59,462 nt of DNA from Microbacterium luticocti DSM 19459 (GCF_000422405.1 NZ_AULS01000022.1:1-59462); one strand, 5' to 3'. Positions 35,287-43,742 are shown, counted from the stretch's first letter. The notes: a model not told the origin generated them from the letters alone. Program-made: numbers and translations.

Positions 35287-36698
35287 GCCCGCGCCCCGTC
35301 CTCATCCGGCACGAGTTCGCCCCGCTCGATCGCCACCCGCTGCTCGATCGGGCCGACGCCCACCAACGGCGCCTGCTTGATCTTGAACGCCAGCATCACC
35401 ACGAACATCCAGCCCCACATCAGCAGCGGCTCGGACTCGGCCATGCCCTGCACCACCAGCATCCCCGCCACGAGCGTCGGCAGCAGCGTCAGCGGCGAGT
35501 ACGGCCGGTCGGCGCGCAGATCCCACCGCGGCCGGTCGACGGCGAAGAACCACGCCCGCCAGATGAACGCCAGATACAGCAGCGCCAGCAGCACCACCCC
35601 GACCGCGCCCAGCTGCATCGAGACGTCGATCCACATGTTGTGCGCCTGCGCCACCGACTGCTCGTGGTCGATGATCCATCCGTCGAAGTTCGGGTCGCTC
35701 GTCAACCAGGGCGTCGCGAACCCCCATCCGGTGACAGGATGCTCGGCGCTGCGCGCCAGCACCGCCTGCCAGATGCGCTCCCGGCCGGTCAGGTCGGCCG
35801 ACCGGCCCAGCACCGAGAAGATGTGGTCGCGCAGCAGCCACGCCGTCGCCGCGCCGCCCAGCCCCACCACGGCGTACAGCGCGTAATAGACGGTGCGCGA
35901 ACCCGGTCTGCGCGCGGTGCGCATCAGCAGCACCGTGCCCAGCACCACCGCCACGAACACCGCCGACAGGTACACCGTCGCCGACGACGCCCGCACCATC
36001 AAGAACGCCGCCAGCACGATCCAGCCCACCAGCAGCACCCGCCGCGGCGCCTTCGCCGCGATGCGGATCGCGAACACGATGATCGCCAGCAGGCACACCG
36101 CCGCCAGCAGGTTCGCGTTGCCCTGGATGCCCTGGATGCGCCCCCCGTTGAACAGGTTGCCCCGCACCCAGTACACGATCGGGTCGTCGGCGGGATGGGC
36201 CGGCACGACGAACCCGGGCAGGATCGGGCCGTGCACGAACAGCACCACGCCCAGCTCGAGCAGCAGCGACAGCCCCAGGCACCACTTCAACGCCGACGCG
36301 ATCGCCCTCACCAGCTCACGCCAGGTGAGCACCGCCGCCACGAACAGCCCCTGCACCGTGGTCAGCACCATCAGCGCCCACGTGACGAGCGAGGTCACCG
36401 GCCAGTGCGACCAGAACACGCTCAGCCCCGCCCACACGATGTACGCGACCGGGAACCACGGCAGCCGGCGCCAGTTGACCGCCGGCCGGATCACGAGCCA
36501 CAACACCACCGAGGTGACGCTGACCGCCACCGTCAGCACGGCCGCCGCCGTCTCGCCGATCGCGTTCACCCACGCCACACCCGACAGCGCCATGAACAGC
36601 ACGACGATGCACCAGCCGCGCAGCAGCAGATGCCGCGTCTTCTCGCGCACCGGCGCGGTCGGCGGCGGCGACGTCGGATGCTGGGAAAGGGCGGCCAT
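35283..36698 (-). CDS. O-antigen ligase/polymerase (Wzy/WaaL-like) membrane protein, copy 1
   Basis: The 471-residue protein has the same architecture as the one encoded just downstream: about 12 helices, GIQGNANLLAAVCLLAII, then the loop with RERIWQAVLARSAEHPVTGWGFATPW and the His in QSVAQAHNMWIDVSMQLGAVGV. The paired motifs (GTRNMLGF/GNANLLAA; QGFGWF/TGWGFAT) show that the two arose by duplication and diverged widely. Starting at ATG 36698, the gene leads a two-gene unit. It diverges from whiB, with a 272-bp gap holding the whiB promoter. Confidence 0.85.
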   Translation of the reverse strand: MAALSQHPTSPPPTAPVREKTRHLLLRGWCIVVLFMALSGVAWVNAIGETAAAVLTVAVSVTSVVLWLVIRPAVNWRRLPWFPVAYIVWAGLSVFWSHWPVTSLVTWALMVLTTVQGLFVAAVLTWRELVRAIASALKWCLGLSLLLELGVVLFVHGPILPGFVVPAHPADDPIVYWVRGNLFNGGRIQGIQGNANLLAAVCLLAIIVFAIRIAAKAPRRVLLVGWIVLAAFLMVRASSATVYLSAVFVAVVLGTVLLMRTARRPGSRTVYYALYAVVGLGGAATAWLLRDHIFSVLGRSADLTGRERIWQAVLARSAEHPVTGWGFATPWLTSDPNFDGWIIDHEQSVAQAHNMWIDVSMQLGAVGVVLLALLYLAFIWRAWFFAVDRPRWDLRADRPYSPLTLLPTLVAGMLVVQGMAESEPLLMWGWMFVVMLAFKIKQAPLVGVGPIEQRVAIERGELVPDEDGARA

Positions 36699-36893
36699 GT
36701 CGCATTCAGGCTACCCTGCGACATCGGCCGGGACGTGGCATCCGGGGCGGCGATGCCGCCGACCCCGCCACCCCGGCGACCGCGGTGCTTCGGGGTGCCG
36801 CCGCGCGCCGTGACCAGGTCGTTATGGGGCCGCGACACGCCGTCGGCGCGTCGCGAAGGTTCAACCCGAGGATGAGGCTTTAATATCCGCGAC

Positions 36894-36922
36894 TTGACCA
36901 TCTCGAATCACACCGGTGTAAT
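36894..36922 (+). promoter_or_regulatory. Probable whiB promoter (TTGACC - 17 - TGTAAT)
   Basis: The -35 TTGACC (36894-36899) and -10 TGTAAT (36917-36922) are separated by 17 bp in a noticeably AT-rich stretch, about 48 nt before the whiB start. Unlike most genes here, whiB therefore has a leader and a Shine-Dalgarno. The rest of the 36699-36970 gap shows no gene. Confidence 0.6.
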
Positions 36923-36970
36923 TATCTGCAAGCGCGAATCGCGTGGGGGGAAAGCAGGTTGGAGAACGAG

Positions 36971-37294
36971 ATGACGGGCGCACAGTACCGCTCAGGCGTT
37001 CCCGCAGATTGGTTCGTCGATCCGGTCGACCTCGGCGTGCCGGGCATCCGGCGCCCGGTCGACGAAGAAGACAATCCGCTCGCATGGCAGGCCGACGCGC
37101 TGTGCGCGCAGACCGACCCGGAGGCCTTCTTCCCGGAGAAGGGCGGGTCGACGCGCGACGCGAAACGCGTGTGCGCCTCGTGCGAGGTGCGCGCCCAGTG
37201 CCTGGAGTATGCGCTGCAGAACGACGAGCGCTTCGGCATCTGGGGCGGGCTCAGCGAGCGCGAGCGCCGCAAGCTCAAGCGCCGCACCGCGTAG
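36971..37294 (+). CDS. whiB2: WhiB-family iron-sulfur transcriptional regulator (WhiB2/WhmD type)
   Basis: The 107-residue protein has four cluster cysteines at 45, 68, 71 and 77 (C-x22-C-x2-C-x5-C), the GIWGG turn after RF, and a basic tail ERRKLKRR for DNA binding. LCAQTDPEAFFPEKGGSTRDAKRVC is nearly identical to WhiB2/WhmD of mycobacteria and WhiB of Streptomyces, which bind a [4Fe-4S] cluster and the housekeeping sigma factor and control septation and division. ATG 36971 has GGAG 6 nt upstream; TTG 36959 would add four residues. Its neighbours (GT2, DUF5719, DUF3499) are the usual partners of this WhiB class in actinobacteria. Confidence 0.93.
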   Translation: MTGAQYRSGVPADWFVDPVDLGVPGIRRPVDEEDNPLAWQADALCAQTDPEAFFPEKGGSTRDAKRVCASCEVRAQCLEYALQNDERFGIWGGLSERERRKLKRRTA

Positions 37295-37402
37295 GCCACG
37301 CGCCGAGGCGTTCGCGCACCGCGCCGGCGCGGTGGTCGGCGTCGCGGGGCGCGGCGCGTTGCGCGGGGCGCAAGTGGATGCCTCGCCTAGGCTGTCCACG
37401 TC

Positions 37403-40372
37403 ATGCCCGCTCGAGTACACGCCATCCTCGTCGTGCGTCCCGACGCGCGCATCCCGGCCGCCCACCGCCTGGAACGGCTGCTGCAGGCGCTGGCCGCGCA
37501 GACCCGCACGGTCGCCGCGCTCACCATCGTGCTGTGCGGGGACGACGCCGACGCGGCCGCGTTCGCCGCGGCATCCGGTGCCGAAGCGGTGCTCACCGCC
37601 TCGCGCACCACCGGCTTCGCGGCCGCCGTGCAGCTGGCCGCGCGCCGCATCGACGGCGGCGCGGTGTGGCTGCTCGCCCACGACACCGTGCCCGAGCCCG
37701 ACGCCCTGGAACACCTCACCGACGCGCTCGAGATCGCCCCCTCGGTGGGCATCGTCGCCCCCAAGCTGGTGCGCTGGAACGACCGCCAGCACATCGTCTC
37801 GCTGGGCGTGTCGATGACCCGTTACGGCCGCAGTGTCGGACTCGCCGACGACGAGTACGACCAGGGCCAGCACGACGCCACCGAAGACGTGCTCGGCGCC
37901 GACGTCCGCGGCATCCTCGTGCGCACCGAGGTGTGGAACGAACTGCACGGTCTCGATCCCGCCCTCGCCGGCGCCGACGAGGGACTCGACCTGGGCGTGC
38001 GCACCAGGCTCGCCGGCGGCCGCGTGGTGGTCGTTCCCGCCGCCCGCGTGGCCGTGCACGGCGACGGCGTCGCGGGCCTTCCCGGTCTGCCGGTCGAGCG
38101 CACCTTCCGCACCTGGTACATGCGCCGCCGCGCCCAGCTGCAGCGTCGCCTCGCCTACGCCCATCCGGTCGCGCTGCCGCTGCTCTGGCTCGCCCTGCTG
38201 CCGGTCGCCCTGTGGCGCACCGTCGTGCAACTGGTCGCCAAGACGCCGGGGCGGGTGCTGCCCGAATGGGGTGCCGCGTTCGCCGCGCTCGTCGGTCTGG
38301 GGGCGGTCGCCCGTGCCCGGCGCCGCATCCGAGCCGTCCGCCGCGTCGCCTGGAGTCAGCTCGCCCCGCTGCGGGTGAGCCGCGAACAACTTCGTACCGG
38401 GCTGCATCCCGACCCCGATGTGCACGACGACCACGCCCGCCGCGGCGACCTGCGCTTCTTCTCGGGCGGCGGCGCGTGGGCGGTGCTGGGCGCCCTGCTC
38501 GTTGCGATCGCCATGTTCCCCGCACTGCTGGCCTGGCCGGCCCTGGGCGGTGGCGCGCTGGCCCCGCTGCGCGCCACGGTGGGCCGGCTGTGGGCCGACG
38601 CCGCGTTCGGGCTGCGCCCCGAAGGCCTCGACCAGATCGGCCCGGCGGACCCGTTCTCGGGGCTGATCGCGCTGATCGGCACACTCTGGCCGTTCGAGCC
38701 GTCGCGGGCGCTCGTCGTGCTGTGGCTGCTCGCCCTGCCGCTGGCCGTGCTCGGCGCCTGGTTCGCCGCGACCCGCCTCACCGACCGCTCGGTGCTGCGC
38801 ATCACCGCCGCCGTCGCCTGGGCCCTGGCCCCCACCTTCCTGGCCGCACTCACCCAGGGCCGGCCCACCGGCGTGCTCGTGCACCTGCTGCTGCCCTGGC
38901 TGCTCTACGCCGGATCGGTCGCCCACCGTTCGTGGGGTGCCGCCGCCAGCGCCTCACTGCTGCTGGCCGCCGTCACGGCCTGCGCGCCCTCGCTTGGCCC
39001 GGCCCTGGTGCTGCTGTGGCTGATCGTGCTCGTCGTCATGCTCACCGTGCGGCGCGGTCGCGGCGCCGCACGCGTGGCGTGGACACTCGTGCCGACGCTC
39101 GTGCTGTTCGCGCCGGTCGCATTCGCGCAGTTGCGCGCACAGAACCTGTGGGGGCTGCTCGCCGACCCCGGCGTTCCGTGGGCGGGGCCGCAGGTGGCCG
39201 CCGACGCCGCCGGCCGCGCGCTGCTGGCCGCCGGATCGCCCACCACCGACCCGGGCGGCTGGGGGGCCCTGCTGCATGCGGGCACGTTCGGCGCGTGGGC
39301 GGCCACGCTCTCACCGGCATGGATGCTCGTGCTGCTCGCCCCGCTCGGCCTGCTCGCGATCACCGCGGTGTTCACCCGGCGCTGGCTGGCCGGGGCCGTG
39401 CTGCTGCTGGTCGCCGTGCTCGGCATCGCCACCGCGTGCGCCGCCGCCGGCATCGCCGTCTCGTTCACAGACGGCGCTGCCGTCCCGCTCTGGCCCGGAA
39501 CCGCCCTGAGTCTCGCGTGGGCCGGCGCGGTCGGCGCCGCCGTGCTCACACTCGACACCGGCTTCGCACTGTACGCTTCGCCCGACGCCGACCGCGCCAT
39601 CGCCGCGGGGCGGCCGCGGGTGCTCGCCGCCACCGTCGTCATGCTCGCTCTGGCGGTGTTCGCCCTGCCGGCACTGACCGCCCATCTGCGCGACGAGGCG
39701 CGGTTGACCGACGGACCGGCATCCACGCTGCCCGCCTTCGTCACCGCCGAAGGGCGCAGCGACCCGAACACCGGCACCGTCGTGCTGCGGCCGCTGGCCG
39801 ACGGCGGCGTTCAGGCGCAGGTGGTGTGGGGCGAATCGGCGACGCTGGGCGGCCAGTCCACCGTGCTCGACACCGCGACCGGCGTCGACGCGCGCGCCCG
39901 CGAGTTGGCGGCGCTGGCCGCCGACCTGGTCAGCCCCACCTCGTCCGACGTCGTCGCCCGGCTGCAGGCGCAGGGGATCGCGTTCGTGTTGCTGGCTCCC
40001 GCCGACGAGCACGCCGACCGCGCCCGCGCCCTGCACGCCACCGCCGAGACCGCGATGAGCCAGCGCAAGGGCCTGGGCGCCGTCGGACAGACCGACAAGG
40101 GCACCCTGTGGCGGGTCACCAGCGGCGTGAAGCCTCGGGCCGAGGCATCCGTCGCCGTCACCTCGCTGGGGCACGGCATCACCGCCGCGCAACTGATCGC
40201 CGTCGCCGTCGCACTGCTGTTGGCGGTACCCACGGCGGCATCGCGCCGCCGTGCCCGGCACACCCCGCGCGTCGTGGGCCGCCGCGAGGCGGTGCCGGTG
40301 CCGGTGCACGTCGAGACCGGCCCGTCCGCCGCCGCCGACGCGGCCCTGGTCGGCGAGGGGGATGAGTCATGA
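37403..40372 (+). CDS. Large multi-pass membrane GT2 glycosyltransferase
   Basis: The 989-residue protein has an N-terminal GT2-like domain (HAILVVRPDARIPAAHRLERLLQALAAQ, TGFAAAVQLAARRIDGGAVWLLAHDTVPEPDALEHL, VGIVAPKLVRW, ADEGLDLGVRTRLAGGRVVVVPAARVAVHG). About 12 membrane helices between residues 250 and 770 and an extracytoplasmic C-terminal domain follow. The classical DxD is replaced by HDT (AHDTVPEP) in this family. Proteins of this layout stand between whiB2 and DUF5719 genes in many actinobacteria and probably glycosylate an envelope component; the substrate is unknown. A TAGGCT hexamer lies 9 nt before ATG 37403. The last bases are part of a tandem duplication with the next gene start. 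Confidence 0.87.
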   Translation: MPARVHAILVVRPDARIPAAHRLERLLQALAAQTRTVAALTIVLCGDDADAAAFAAASGAEAVLTASRTTGFAAAVQLAARRIDGGAVWLLAHDTVPEPDALEHLTDALEIAPSVGIVAPKLVRWNDRQHIVSLGVSMTRYGRSVGLADDEYDQGQHDATEDVLGADVRGILVRTEVWNELHGLDPALAGADEGLDLGVRTRLAGGRVVVVPAARVAVHGDGVAGLPGLPVERTFRTWYMRRRAQLQRRLAYAHPVALPLLWLALLPVALWRTVVQLVAKTPGRVLPEWGAAFAALVGLGAVARARRRIRAVRRVAWSQLAPLRVSREQLRTGLHPDPDVHDDHARRGDLRFFSGGGAWAVLGALLVAIAMFPALLAWPALGGGALAPLRATVGRLWADAAFGLRPEGLDQIGPADPFSGLIALIGTLWPFEPSRALVVLWLLALPLAVLGAWFAATRLTDRSVLRITAAVAWALAPTFLAALTQGRPTGVLVHLLLPWLLYAGSVAHRSWGAAASASLLLAAVTACAPSLGPALVLLWLIVLVVMLTVRRGRGAARVAWTLVPTLVLFAPVAFAQLRAQNLWGLLADPGVPWAGPQVAADAAGRALLAAGSPTTDPGGWGALLHAGTFGAWAATLSPAWMLVLLAPLGLLAITAVFTRRWLAGAVLLLVAVLGIATACAAAGIAVSFTDGAAVPLWPGTALSLAWAGAVGAAVLTLDTGFALYASPDADRAIAAGRPRVLAATVVMLALAVFALPALTAHLRDEARLTDGPASTLPAFVTAEGRSDPNTGTVVLRPLADGGVQAQVVWGESATLGGQSTVLDTATGVDARARELAALAADLVSPTSSDVVARLQAQGIAFVLLAPADEHADRARALHATAETAMSQRKGLGAVGQTDKGTLWRVTSGVKPRAEASVAVTSLGHGITAAQLIAVAVALLLAVPTAASRRRARHTPRVVGRREAVPVPVHVETGPSAAADAALVGEGDES

Positions 40373-40554
40373 CCCGCATCGGGACCAGCGCCCGGTTCGT
40401 CGCCGGGGCCGTGATCGCCGCCGCCACGGTGGCCGCAGGGGCCGCGACCGGCGTTGCGGTCGTGGTCGGCGAGGGGGACCAGTCATGACCCGCATCACAA
40501 CGAGTGCCCGGTTCGTGGCCGGGGCTGTGATCGCCGCCGCCACGGTGGCCGCGG
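40349..40554. repeat. Tandem duplication (116-bp offset) at the GT2/DUF5719 junction
   Basis: GGTCGGCGAGGGGGA...AGTCATGACCCGCATC occurs at 40349-40438 and again at 40465-40554 with a constant 116-bp offset and about 90 bp of near-identity. It covers the end of the GT2 gene, the ATGA overlap, and the codons for the DUF5719 signal anchor. The copies differ at scattered third positions, so the event is not brand new. Confidence 0.88.
40369..40488 (+). CDS. 39-residue mini-ORF: duplicated signal-anchor of the DUF5719 protein
   Basis: This short frame arose from the tandem duplication. Its ATG overlaps the GT2 stop (ATGA, 40369-40372), and its own stop overlaps the DUF5719 start in the same way (40485-40488). 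The product begins MTRIGTSARFVAGAVIAAAT, almost the same as MTRITTSARFVAGAVIAAAT of the DUF5719 protein, continues as a single hydrophobic helix and ends VVGEGDQS, which copies the end of the GT2 protein (LVGEGDES). It is likely translated because it bridges the coupled genes, but it may have no function. Confidence 0.6.
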   Translation: MTRIGTSARFVAGAVIAAATVAAGAATGVAVVVGEGDQS

Positions 40555-41852
40555 TCGGCGGCGGGGTGCTGTTCGACTGGATGCCGCACACCGCGGCGCC
40601 CGCGTCGGTCTCGGTGGCTCCGGCCGCCGCCGACGCCGTGCTCACCTGCGGCGGGCCGCTGCTGGCGATCGGTCGTGACGCGAAGGCCGCGTCGGGCATC
40701 GCCGTGGCCGCCGACCAGAGCGTGACCGCCGCCGCCGACGCCGCGCAGGACGTGCTGCAGATGGACGGGATCTCGGGCGAGGGGCCGCTGCGGCTGACCG
40801 CACCGGCCGAAGGCCGCACCGTGCCGATGGTGGCCGCGGCCGGCTCGGCGACCGTGTCGGCGTCGGATCTCAGCGGGTTCAGCGCCGCCGCGTGCGCCCC
40901 CGCGCTGATGGAGTCGTGGCTGGTCGGCGGGTCGACCACCACCGGCGCGTCCGACCTGGTGCTGCTGGCCAACCCCGGCTCGGTGGCCGCGACCGTCGAC
41001 CTCACGTTCTACGGTGCCGACGGGGCCACCCACCCCGGCGCCGGCTCGCACCTGGTGGTCGCCCCGGGCACCGAGCAGGTGCTGCCGCTGGCCGGCCTCG
41101 GGCTGGGTGTCGAGGCGCCGGTGGTGCGGGTGAGTGCCACCGGCGCGCCCGTGCGGGCGGCGCTGCAGTCGAGCATCACCCGGGGACTGACCCCGGGCGG
41201 GGTCGCGCAGCAGGGTGCGATCGCCGCCGCGGCGACCACGCAGGTGATCACCGGTGTGCGGGTCACCGCAGCGCCCGGCGACGAGCCGACCTCGACGGTG
41301 CGTCTGCTCGCTGCGGCCGGCACGACCGAGGCGAGCATCACCGTGCTCGGTGCGCACGGCGCGACCGGCCCGGCGATGCAGGTGCCGCTGAAGGCGGACG
41401 GACCGGTCGAGGCCACGCTCGACGGCCTGGCACCCGGGGTGTACACGGTAGTGGTGACCGCCGACAAGCCCGTGGTCGCCGCGGCCTGGCAGGCGACCGG
41501 CACCGGGTCGGGCGACGACTTCGCCTGGGTCAACGCCGCGCCCGCGCTGTCGGCCGGCGACACCCTGTTCGCCGTGCCGGACGGGCCCGGCGCGCAGCTG
41601 GCGGTGACACCGGCCGGCAGCGAACCGGTGCAGGTGACGATCACGCCCTCGTCCGGCGGGTCCGGCACGACGGTGACCGTCGCGCCGGGCGAGACCACGA
41701 CGATTCCGGTCGGTGCGGACGCCGGTTACACGTTGACGGCCGACGGCGCGGTGCACGCGGCGGTGACCTTCGCCGGGAAGGCCGCGCTCGCGGCGTTCCC
41801 GATCTGGCCGCAGGATGCCGCATCCGCCCCGGTCGTCGTCTACCCGCGGTAG
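40485..41852 (+). CDS. DUF5719 family secreted/anchored protein
   Basis: The 455-residue protein has an N-terminal signal anchor (ARFVAGAVIAAATVAAVGGGVLF) and an Ala/Gly/Thr/Val-rich extracytoplasmic part made of beta-sandwich-like repeats (SDLVLLANPGSVAATVDLTFYGADG, VVAPGTEQVLPLAGLGLGVEAPVVRVSATGAPVRAAL, GVYTVVVTADKPVVAAAWQA). It matches the actinobacterial DUF5719 layout, always found beside a large GT2 and whiB. No catalytic motif is seen; function unknown, probably envelope-associated. ATG 40485 (rather than the frame open from 40251) is preferred because of the overlap with the mini-ORF stop and the signal anchor. Confidence 0.82.
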   Translation: MTRITTSARFVAGAVIAAATVAAVGGGVLFDWMPHTAAPASVSVAPAAADAVLTCGGPLLAIGRDAKAASGIAVAADQSVTAAADAAQDVLQMDGISGEGPLRLTAPAEGRTVPMVAAAGSATVSASDLSGFSAAACAPALMESWLVGGSTTTGASDLVLLANPGSVAATVDLTFYGADGATHPGAGSHLVVAPGTEQVLPLAGLGLGVEAPVVRVSATGAPVRAALQSSITRGLTPGGVAQQGAIAAAATTQVITGVRVTAAPGDEPTSTVRLLAAAGTTEASITVLGAHGATGPAMQVPLKADGPVEATLDGLAPGVYTVVVTADKPVVAAAWQATGTGSGDDFAWVNAAPALSAGDTLFAVPDGPGAQLAVTPAGSEPVQVTITPSSGGSGTTVTVAPGETTTIPVGADAGYTLTADGAVHAAVTFAGKAALAAFPIWPQDAASAPVVVYPR

Positions 41853-41886
41853 CGGGCTCGCGGCGGGGTGCGGCCGCGCACGCTGC

Positions 41887-41978
41887 GCAGAACTCCTCCA
41901 ATCCGCGTGGCGGGGCGTCCGGGGGCCGCGGGATTCCGGGTCGCGTCAGAGGCGGGGACGAGTTTGGAGGAGTTTTGC
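41887..41978. repeat. Palindromic intergenic repeat, CTCCTCCA family, copy 2
   Basis: Arms GCAGAACTCCTCCA (41887-41900) and TGGAGGAGTTTTGC (41965-41978) pair with one G-T type mismatch. The flanks (CCGCGC...GCGCGGG) are shared with copy 3. No gene is supported in the 387-bp gap 41853-42239. Confidence 0.8.
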
Positions 41979-42095
41979 ACCGCGCGGGTGCGTGCCCGGG
42001 GGCGGCGCGCGGAGTGGTTGCACTTTTCGCTGGGTGGTCGTGCCTTTCGCGGGGGAGGGGCTGTGGCTTTCGCGGGGTGCGGCCGCGCCCGCTGC

Positions 42096-42189
42096 GCAGA
42101 ACTCCTCCAATCCGCGCGGTCGGGTGTCCGGCGCTCGCGGGATTCCGGGCCGCGATGAGAGGCCGGGGCTGGATGTGGAGGAGTTTTGC
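42096..42189. repeat. Palindromic intergenic repeat, CTCCTCCA family, copy 3
   Basis: Arms GCAGAACTCCTCCA (42096-42109) and TGGAGGAGTTTTGC (42176-42189), followed by the same CACCGCGCGGGTGCGTGCCC tail as copy 2. Copies 2 and 3 are direct repeats with a 209-211 bp offset. They sit between two convergent genes, where bidirectional termination would be useful. Confidence 0.8.
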
Positions 42190-42239
42190 ACCGCGCGGGT
42201 GCGTGCCCGGGGCGGCGCAGGGCCCCGGGGCATCCCGGA

Positions 42240-42674
42240 TCAGAAGCGGAAGTAGCCGAGGCCGAGTTCCCACAGATCGCGGCCCAGGTACTCGGCGGCG
42301 GCGCGGAAGACGGCGCCTTCGATCGACACCCGCACCACGCGGTCGTCGACGTGTGGCACCTTGATCAGCCGTTCGATCGGGATGCGGTACATCACGATGC
42401 GCTTGTCATTGCGGTCGACCAGCCACCGCGGCACGCCGGCGTCGCTCGTGTGCGCGGGCGCGTCGGCGACCTCGAAGTGCACGTCGCGGAGGTCCGGCCA
42501 CGCGGCGCGCAGGAACTCCGCCGCCGCCGTGACGGCCACGTCGAACCGCTCGTACCGGTTCTCGAGCGGGGGAAGCGGGGGCCGCACCACCGAGCTGCGG
42601 CCGAGGCGGCCATGGCGCCCATGCCGGTCGGGCACCGGCTGCCGCCGCGTCGGCTGGACCCTGCGCCGCATCAT
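42240..42674 (-). CDS. Metallopeptidase-like family protein without HExxH
   Basis: The 144-residue protein has a basic N-terminal 30 residues, then the fold RYERFDVAVTAAAEFLRAAWPDLRDVHFEVADAP and RIVMYRIPIERLIKV. It ends RVSIEGAVFRAAAEYLGRDLWELG. This corresponds to the small zincin-like family (DUF1025/metallopeptidase family) encoded next to DUF3499 and whiB2 in actinobacteria. The HExxH zinc motif expected in the active family is replaced here by a region with no histidine, so peptidase activity is unlikely. TAGACT lies 6 nt before ATG 42674, a leaderless start. It is divergent from the DUF3499 gene. Confidence 0.72.
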   Translation of the reverse strand: MMRRRVQPTRRQPVPDRHGRHGRLGRSSVVRPPLPPLENRYERFDVAVTAAAEFLRAAWPDLRDVHFEVADAPAHTSDAGVPRWLVDRNDKRIVMYRIPIERLIKVPHVDDRVVRVSIEGAVFRAAAEYLGRDLWELGLGYFRF

Positions 42675-42680
42675 GCGACC

Positions 42681-42686
42681 AGTCTA
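42681..42686 (-). promoter_or_regulatory. Leaderless -10 hexamer TAGACT
   Basis: On the minus strand TAGACT is followed by 6 nt (GGTCGC) and ATG 42674. Confidence 0.6.
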
Positions 42687-42889
42687 GGCGGGCGCGTGTG
42701 GCGGTGGCGGGTGCAGGGATGCTGGGCTGTGGGCCACGGCGACTCGCCGGGCCGGAGGTCGGGGGAGGTGGAGCACCGGGCGCAGGTCGTGGGCCCCGGT
42801 GCGGGTTCGGCGGCGACCGGTGCGAGGCGGTGGCTGGGGGCGCGGCGGTGGCGGGCACAGGGCGGGGCGACCGCTACCGTGGAAGGCAA

Positions 42890-43096
42890 ATGCGCCAGAG
42901 ACTGTGCTCCAAGGTGGGATGCGCCCGCGAAGCGGTGTCGACCCTGACATACGACTATGCCGATCAGATGGCCGCGGTCGGACCGCTCGGGCGCGAGGGC
43001 GACCCGCACGCGCACGACCTGTGCCGCCAGCACACCGAGCGGCTGTCGGTTCCGCGCGGCTGGGTCGTCGTGCGCCACGAGACGCTGCAGCTGTAG
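42890..43096 (+). CDS. DUF3499 family small protein
   Basis: The 68-residue protein begins MRQRLCSKVGCAREAVSTLT and continues DYADQMAAVGPLG, ends HDLCRQHTERLSVPRGWVVV and matches DUF3499. Cys6, Cys11, Cys45 and His48 could form a zinc-binding site. The gene normally accompanies the metallopeptidase-like gene and whiB2 in actinobacteria; its function is unknown. ATG 42890 is chosen because it starts the Cys motif and has GGAAGG 4 nt upstream (a TACCGT hexamer lies 9 nt before it). Longer frames extend into the upstream gap and are not conserved. Confidence 0.85.
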   Translation: MRQRLCSKVGCAREAVSTLTYDYADQMAAVGPLGREGDPHAHDLCRQHTERLSVPRGWVVVRHETLQL

Positions 43097-43100
43097 CCGC

Positions 43101-43693
43101 GGGCACCGGCGTTTCGACTCGCTGCGCTCGCTCAAGGGCCTCGGCGTCACCGAGTACGGCGACACCGGCGGCGACGCGGTGGGCAGCCGCGGTGGCGGAG
43201 CAGCCGGTGGACATCACGCGCTCAGGAGATATCACGAGAACAGGAGACTATCCGCGAGATCTTCCTGATCTGGCGATATCTCCTGAGCTGGTGCTGGGAT
43301 GCCCCGGGGCACCGGCGTTTCGACCCGCTGCGCTCGCTCAAGGGCCTCGGCGTCACCGAGTACGGCGACACCGGCGGCGGTGCGGTGGGCGGCCGCGGCG
43401 GCCAGTGGACGTCACGCGATCAGGAGATATCACGAGAACAGGAGAATGTCCGCGAGATCTTCCTGATCTGGTGATATCTCCTGATCTGGTGACGGGATTC
43501 CAGGGGCACGGGCGTTCCGACTCGCTGCGCTCGCTCCAGGGCCGCAGCGTCACCGAGTACGGCGATACCGGCGGCGGCGCGGTGGGTGGCAGCGGCGGCA
43601 GTGGACGTCACGCGCTCAGGAGATATCACGAGAACAGGAGAATGTCCGCGAGATCTTCCTGATCTGGTGATATCTCCTGATCTGGTGACGGGG
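43101..43693. repeat. Array of three ~197-bp direct repeats each ending in a CAGGAGATATCAC palindrome
   Basis: Units start near 43101, 43303 and 43503. Each begins with a GGGCACCGGCGTTTCGACTC-like block containing CGCTGCGCTCGCTC and CGTCACCGAGTACGGCGA. Each ends with a palindrome with arms CAGGAGATATCAC and GTGATATCTCCTG: 43223-43235 with 43273-43285 (one mismatch), 43421-43433 with 43471-43483, and 43617-43629 with 43667-43679. Inside the palindrome ACAGGAGAATGTCCGCGAGA is conserved. The array fills the 658-bp gap between the DUF3499 gene and ahcY; apart from the ahcY promoter no gene is supported there. Confidence 0.88.
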
Positions 43694-43742
43694 AAGCGGC
43701 GCAGGCCGGACGCGACGCAGGGGCGGGGCGGCGCAGGCGTGG

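Noticed and set aside
36943..40365. 1140-codon plus-strand frame covering whiB and the GT2 gene
   Set aside because: It is another frame over two well-supported genes, and its product is extremely Arg/Pro/Ala-rich without domains, as expected for a shadow frame.
43101..43693. Possible CRISPR array
   Set aside because: There are only three units of ~197 bp, with no short identical repeats separated by unique spacers and no cas genes; these are tandem palindromic repeats.
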